Source: UBA10649 sp963793105 (lineage in GTDB: Bacteria; Actinomycetota; Actinomycetes; S36-B12). Taken from it: DNA of 64,000 nt. How positions within the stretch are numbered: position 1 is the first letter of the stretch; each line of letters begins with the position of its first letter. The stretch is taken from contig CAWBZB010000003.1 of assembly GCA_963793105.1 (NCBI GenBank), positions 372,001-436,000 on the forward strand. The letters run 5' to 3'. Positions 60,549 through 64,000 of the stretch are shown piece after piece. The notes under the pieces are model-generated. The model saw only the letters and a program-made list of their open reading frames with translations, had not been told where the DNA came from and made no database searches. The translations under genes and the position numbers were made by a program.

Positions 60549-61178
60549 TCAGGGAGTGATCGTGGGCGGGTCCGGCGGGGACGGCCACGGGGTCGCCCCG
60601 GCACGACGGCCCGCGTGGACCAGGTCGTCGCGCAGCGCCTCCACCGGAATGTTGCCCAGACCCGCCGCGTCCACCAGGTACGCCTCGAAGATGCGCCACC
60701 CTAGAGCCGTCGCCACGATCTGCGCGGCACGGACCCGGGCCGCCTCGGGAGACTGCCCGTATCCGGCGACCACGCTCTCGGCGATCGCCTCGACGGGGTT
60801 GTGCAACGCGTCGGCCGACATCGGTCGTCCGGAGATCGCCAGGGCCGCCCCGATGCGCACCCACTTGCCCATCACGGTGTCAGGAGTGTGCCCTTGGCCC
60901 GCAAGGGGATGCTCCGCGACGGCGTCGGCCAACTGGTCGGACACGTGCGCGAACACCGCGGCAATCAGGTCGTCTCGACTGCCGATATACCGCCGGATGA
61001 GCGTCAGGTTCACGTCCGCCTCCGCGGCAATGTCGCGAAGCGAGACGCCATCGATCCCCCGCAGCGCGAACAGGGTCGCCGCCGCATCCAGCACAGCATC
61101 GCGCACCTCATCAGGACCCGATGGTGCACCCAGACGGCGTCGCGGTCCGGGCCGAGCCGGCCTCACTGGAGCACTCAT
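60549..61178 (-). CDS. TetR-family transcriptional regulator
   Basis: 209 residues. N-terminal TetR HTH: VLDAAATLFALRGIDGVSLRDIAAEADVNLTLIRRYIGSRDDLIAAVF (in parts). The C-terminal ligand domain has no strong family match visible. ATG 61178 gives the normal N-terminus; the long upstream reading is noncoding. It is the first of four same-strand genes and 99 bp from the DszB-like gene, with the palindrome in that gap; it likely represses the desulfinase operon in response to a sulfur compound (inference). Confidence 0.88.
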   Translation of the reverse strand: MSAPVRPARPGPRRRLGAPSGPDEVRDAVLDAAATLFALRGIDGVSLRDIAAEADVNLTLIRRYIGSRDDLIAAVFAHVSDQLADAVAEHPLAGQGHTPDTVMGKWVRIGAALAISGRPMSADALHNPVEAIAESVVAGYGQSPEAARVRAAQIVATALGWRIFEAYLVDAAGLGNIPVEALRDDLVHAGRRAGATPWPSPPDPPTITP

Positions 61179-61724
61179 CCCCCCATCCTTGCCGACAGCC
61201 TCATGAGGAAGCCGCCCGAGACCCGCGAACTTGGTGATGGACAGGAGGCTCTGGTCAGCCCGCGGCGGCTGCCGCCTGGACACGCCCACCGGAGGGCTTG
61301 TCGTGTTGCCCGAGACGGTGGCATACGCATTCGGCGCGTAGGTCACGCGAACTGGTCGGCAGACCGGGGCAGTTCCGGGGCATTTGGTCCGAGGAAACGG
61401 ACGAATCGGACCCCTTGACGGGTCCCCCAAGTCGCCGTAACCTGTTGCAGCGCAACAGATTTCGACCGAGAGCCGCCTCGGGGAACCGTCGCTAGCGCTC
61501 CTCCCCACCCCGGACCTACGCATTACGAGCCCGCGGAATCCGGCCCTCTGTACCCGAATTGCCCAACGCCTATGAGGGTTCAGGCTCGCCAAGGCCCCTC
61601 CAGGCCCACCCCGACCGGCGAGGAAAGGGCAATGAAAGGGCAACCGGCCTCGAGCGGTTCGAATCTCAGAGCAGCGAAGACGTCCAGCGTCACCCTTCTT
61701 CAGAGAGCTCCTCCGCGATGCTCG
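61179..61724. other. Gene-free stretch with repeat copy 3
   Basis: 545 bp without a credible gene. It holds the TGTTGCAGCGCAACA palindrome (61443-61457) and tRNA-like repeat copy 3. The longest frames have no coding signal. Confidence 0.6.
61470..61529 (-). repeat. tRNA-Thr(CGT) 3'-half-like repeat, copy 3
   Basis: On the minus strand it reads CTCGTAATGCGTAGGTCCGG, then the enlarged T-loop seen in copy 2, then TTCCCCGAGGCGGCTC. Both the anticodon and acceptor parts match copy 4 exactly; only the T-loop insertion differs. A TTGC-AGC-GCAA palindrome lies 15-25 bases left of it. Confidence 0.75.
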
Positions 61725-62035
61725 CTACTTGCGTCGCGAAGCCCGGGGGTCGGGGAGCGCGACCGCGTGAATGACGTCAAGGTCGACGGACCAGTAGCCG
61801 TGCACGATGCGGTTGCGCAGCCGCACCGGCTGACTCCAGGGCACCTCTGGATGCGCTTCGCGCAGGTCAGTTGACAGTTGTCCCGTTGCCTCACCCACCA
61901 CGGTCAGGTTCCACAGCAACGCATCGCGTGCGTCCAGGCTGTCGGTGAGCTCCTCAGCTGTATGGCGGCTGGCGATGTCGGTCGCACGGCGTGAGGCTGT
62001 GGCAATCTCATCGAGGAGCGCAGGTCACGCTGCAT
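61725..62035 (-). pseudogene. HEPN-domain toxin, inactivated by one-base deletion
   Basis: ATG 62035 gives MQRDLR, then the frame breaks near 62019; adding one base back restores LLDEIATASRRATDIASRH, DALLWNLTVVGEATGQLS and HPEVPWSQPVRLRNRIVHGYW, ending at 61725. The HEPN RNase motif R-N-x3-H (RNRIVH) is intact. The gene overlaps the MNT antitoxin gene by 11 bp, the normal arrangement. Unmodified, only a nonsense reading of about 44 residues is made. Confidence 0.7.
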
Positions 62036-62321
62036 AGACGACCTTCGCTTCCGACAGGACGGTGTCCCTGAGCCGGTGGTGCAGGGCCCGCTTGGCCACC
62101 AGATCCACAGGTCGGCCCAGGACCTGCTCCAACTCATCGGAGAGGTCGTTGATCGCCCACCCGAGGTGCACGCCGTCCCGAAGGACGTACAGGACGTCGA
62201 TGTCGCTGTCCGGGGTGAGTCGTCCGGAGGCAGCCGACCCAAAGACCGAGAGCTCGGCGACGCCGAAGCGCTCGCACACCGCCTCGAGGGCAGCGACGTC
62301 AACGCCCTCCAACTCCGTCAT
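62025..62321 (-). CDS. MNT-type nucleotidyltransferase antitoxin
   Basis: 98 residues. The minimal nucleotidyltransferase motif VFGSAASGRLTPDSDIDVLYVL carries GS-x-A-x-G and D-x-D. MNT proteins AMPylate or bind partner HEPN toxins. The gene is intact although its toxin is broken. ATG 62321 directly at a leaderless start. Confidence 0.9.
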   Translation of the reverse strand: MTELEGVDVAALEAVCERFGVAELSVFGSAASGRLTPDSDIDVLYVLRDGVHLGWAINDLSDELEQVLGRPVDLVAKRALHHRLRDTVLSEAKVVYAA

Positions 62322-62327
62322 AGCGCC

Positions 62328-62333
62328 AAGATA
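62328..62333 (-). promoter_or_regulatory. Candidate -10 box for the MNT-HEPN operon
   Basis: Minus-strand TATCTT lies 6 bases before ATG 62321, another leaderless-type promoter. It occupies the 40-bp gap to the divergent DUF3024 gene. Confidence 0.5.
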
Positions 62334-62361
62334 GCGCGCGCATGCGTGCCAGCATCAGTGC

Positions 62362-62706
62362 GTGACCACCCATTCGATGCCAGAGACCGACCTGGCTCGC
62401 ATCCGGAAGTGGGCGGCCGCCACCTTCCCCGACATGCCAGGTGTCGACCTTCGCATCGCGCTCGAGATCGATGGCCGCCACGTCACCGTCGTCGAACTCC
62501 GCCCACCGTGGGACAACAAGGATTCCCCCGAGTGGGTGTCGGAACCGGTCGCCCGGCTGACCTACGTCACGTCCCGGAAGGCCTGGAACCTGACCATCCC
62601 CACCTGGGACGGCCACTACAGGCGATATCGCCCCCTTCCCACTGGGCCTCTAGATGATCTGCTGATCGAGATCGACCAGGACCCCACCTTCATCATCTGG
62701 GGATAA
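62362..62706 (+). CDS. DUF3024 family protein
   Basis: 114 residues. The conserved sequence ALEIDGRHVTVVELRPPWDN, ARLTYVTSRKAWNL, LLIEIDQDPTFIIWG is that of DUF3024. Function unknown. GTG 62362; divergent from MNT with a 40-bp gap. Confidence 0.85.
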   Translation: MTTHSMPETDLARIRKWAAATFPDMPGVDLRIALEIDGRHVTVVELRPPWDNKDSPEWVSEPVARLTYVTSRKAWNLTIPTWDGHYRRYRPLPTGPLDDLLIEIDQDPTFIIWG

Positions 62707-62978
62707 CCCGCGGACACTGTGCACGTGGCCAGCGAGTCAGCATTGGACCCCCGTACGCCCGGTGCGTGGGTCCAAGGGGCCAGGAGGAGTGGAATCCGAG
62801 GGCCGAGGGGCCTATTGCCGACCGGATCTCCGGCTGTGCTGGCCCTCTCCAACGGATTCCGTACGGCTTGCCCGTTCTACTGCCCTTTCCCAATCGGACA
62901 GAAGGGGCAAAGGAGGGGCAACTCCGCAGCCGTCAGATTCCGAGACCTCTGAAAGTCGTTGCGCTGCAACCACTATTC

Positions 62979-63022
62979 GGAGCCGCCTCGGGGATTTGAA
63001 CCCCGGACCTACGCATTACGAG
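62979..63022 (-). repeat. tRNA-Thr(CGT) 3' half, copy 4 (canonical)
   Basis: The minus strand gives anticodon loop CTCGTAA, 3' stem TGCGT, variable AGGTC, T-arm CGGGG-TTCAAAT-CCCCG, acceptor AGGCGGC and discriminator T. The 5' half is absent, so it is not a functional tRNA but an attachment-site-like remnant. Confidence 0.85.
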
Positions 63023-63171
63023 ACAACTTCCCACCCTCACGGCCATGAGGGAAACTCAGTGATACCAAGCGCTTTCGTCCCATACAGACCTCTCCAGACG
63101 ACTGCAGATCACTGGACTTGGGGCTAGCCGTGGGGCTACGAATCGCCCTCAGGTCGCCGGGTCCTTCGCCT

Positions 63172-63194
63172 GGACCTACGCACCACCGATGCGT
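63172..63194 (+). repeat. Exact 23-bp repeat, right copy
   Basis: Identical to 58628-58650; 150 bp right of repeat copy 4. See that entry for structure. Confidence 0.75.
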
Positions 63195-63299
63195 ACGTCA
63201 GGTGTCCATACTCGCGATCGATCGGCCTTCGACTCCCAGGTGGCCGATCAGGCGGGTGAGGGCCGACGTGGCGGATTGGCGGCGGCCCTCGGCACACGG

Positions 63300-63929
63300 C
63301 TATGCCGACGCGTGGTGGGGTTCGCCTGCCGTTCGATCAGAGACGATCGGGGCCACGCGACGAGAGGTCACGCCGGCGATGGCAACCGCGGCCCCGATGA
63401 TGACCTCGTAGACCGGCCCATCGACGGGCAGAGGGACAAGGGTCACGACGCCTGCGGCGATGAGGGCCCAGCCCACAGGCCTCGGGAAGACCCGCGCCCG
63501 CAGAGTTGCTACGCCCAGGACGATGAAGGTTGCGTTCATCAGCCATGCCGAGAGGAAGGCCGCGTCAAGGCGTGGGTCTTGCACCGTGCCGTCCAGTACA
63601 CCGGGTGAGCCGGTGGCGAGCACGCCAGACACGAACAGGTCCGCCCACATCCAGCCGGACTGCAGCACCATGTTGACGATGACGAGGACGTAGGCGACCA
63701 GCCCGAGCCGGCCCGAACGATCAGCTTCGCGAACGTATACAGCGGTTAGCCCCACGATGATGCCGACCGCCCCGGCGAGGCGCAGGCCGGCCGAGACCAT
63801 GAAGGTCCCGGAGGTCACTTGGATTGAGAACGCATCCGGGGGCAACGTGAGTGACAGGGCGGAACCGGCAGCGAGAAGCAGGCCGCCGGCGATTAGCGCC
63901 AGGTAGCCAAATGACAGGAAACGTTGCAT
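63300..63929 (-). CDS. Multi-spanning membrane protein, unclassified
   Basis: 209 residues with about six hydrophobic helices (FGYLALIAGGLLLAAGSAL, LRLAGAVGIIVGLTAVYV, LGLVAYVLVIVNMVLQSGW, AWLMNATFIVLGVATL, VGWALIAAGVVTLVPL, YEVIIGAAVAIAGVT). Short loops, no catalytic motif. The topology resembles small DUF4386-like membrane proteins but I cannot place it. ATG 63929; no obvious operon partner in the window. Confidence 0.65.
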   Translation of the reverse strand: MQRFLSFGYLALIAGGLLLAAGSALSLTLPPDAFSIQVTSGTFMVSAGLRLAGAVGIIVGLTAVYVREADRSGRLGLVAYVLVIVNMVLQSGWMWADLFVSGVLATGSPGVLDGTVQDPRLDAAFLSAWLMNATFIVLGVATLRARVFPRPVGWALIAAGVVTLVPLPVDGPVYEVIIGAAVAIAGVTSRRVAPIVSDRTAGEPHHASA

Positions 63930-64000
63930 GACGACTCCCTTGGTGGTGGCCGGTGCTCGAGCGCACCGAAGCGACTCCGTCGACGCTACGGGCGCCGCCG

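Larger units (their letters stand above)
62707..63299. other. Gene-free stretch with repeat copy 4 and its 23-bp partner
   Basis: 593 bp without a credible gene. It contains the intact-looking tRNA-Thr 3' half (62979-63022), a CCCTCA-N6-TGAGGG inverted repeat (about 63033-63050), a GTTGCGCTGCAAC palindrome (about 62958-62970) and the 23-bp repeat. Confidence 0.65.

Noticed and set aside
1..64000. CRISPR array, rRNA operon, integrase, transposase
   Set aside because: No regularly spaced repeats, no rRNA-like blocks, and no recombinase motif were found on either strand; the island-like region lacks its own integrase.

Overview
The window reads as a high-GC actinobacterium. The evidence is the strong GC bias, frequent GTG starts, many promoters whose TANNNT -10 box lies 6-7 bases before the start codon (leaderless transcripts), a furA-katG pair, an F420/deazaflavin-type oxidoreductase, an ECF42-like sigma factor with YCII partners, and a fused response regulator/thioredoxin-reductase-like protein. 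Genes are dense and mostly in short, translationally coupled operons (ATGA, GTGA or TGATG overlaps). No rRNA gene, complete tRNA, integrase, transposase or CRISPR array was found.

Layout. 0-4.4 kb: a truncated nucleotidyltransferase-fold protein, then a GH65 disaccharide phosphorylase coupled to a beta-phosphoglucomutase. 4.5-14.7 kb: a nitrate respiration locus. An SufR-like four-Cys regulator leads narGHJI on the minus strand; two overlapping narK transporters run divergently, and a 33-bp dyad lies between. 14.7-23.7 kb: a decayed methyltransferase, a sugar-phosphate nucleotidyltransferase, a LolA-like/ABC exporter operon, an alpha/beta-hydrolase-adenylate cyclase fusion, tdh-kbl threonine catabolism and a methyltransferase. 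23.7-29.4 kb: a three-gene signalling operon (PAS kinase, REC-TrxR fusion, cNMP-kinase) with a divergent UBP zinc-finger gene. 29.4-36.8 kb: furA-katG closed by a perfect 24-bp hairpin, an F420-type oxidoreductase, phosphoketolase, MscS channel and a zinc-ribbon protein. 37-43.8 kb: a two-component system, a SHOCT protein, and a copper-type operon (multicopper oxidase, DUF305, BNR lipoprotein) behind a patterned control region, then an NlpC/P60 hydrolase. 43.9-48.8 kb: a sulfatase coupled to its formylglycine-generating enzyme, then a DUF1538/P-II/CBS operon carrying six single-base frameshifts. 48.9-57.2 kb: ECF sigma factor with two YCII proteins, small hydrolases, a divergent regulator/operator unit, and an MFS-cNMP protein.

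57.3-63.2 kb is the most unusual part. It holds four copies of a sequence matching the 3' half of a tRNA-Thr(CGT), which looks like accreted attachment sites. Between copies lie a TMEM175-type channel; a TetR / DszB-like desulfinase / rhodanese module with a perfect TetR-type palindrome; and an MNT-HEPN toxin-antitoxin pair whose HEPN gene is frameshifted. The DszB-like protein keeps, at matching spacing, the Cys, His and Arg known as catalytic in DszB and has no signal peptide. I therefore read it as a cytosolic sulfur-releasing enzyme feeding the adjacent rhodanese, not as an ABC-transporter binding protein.

Losses of function recur: a methyltransferase, a SnoaL protein, an SRPBCC fragment, the DUF1538 operon, a lipoprotein hydrolase, a HEPN toxin and a PLDc_N protein cut at an attachment repeat. 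Either the region is decaying or the assembly carries indel errors; raw reads would decide.
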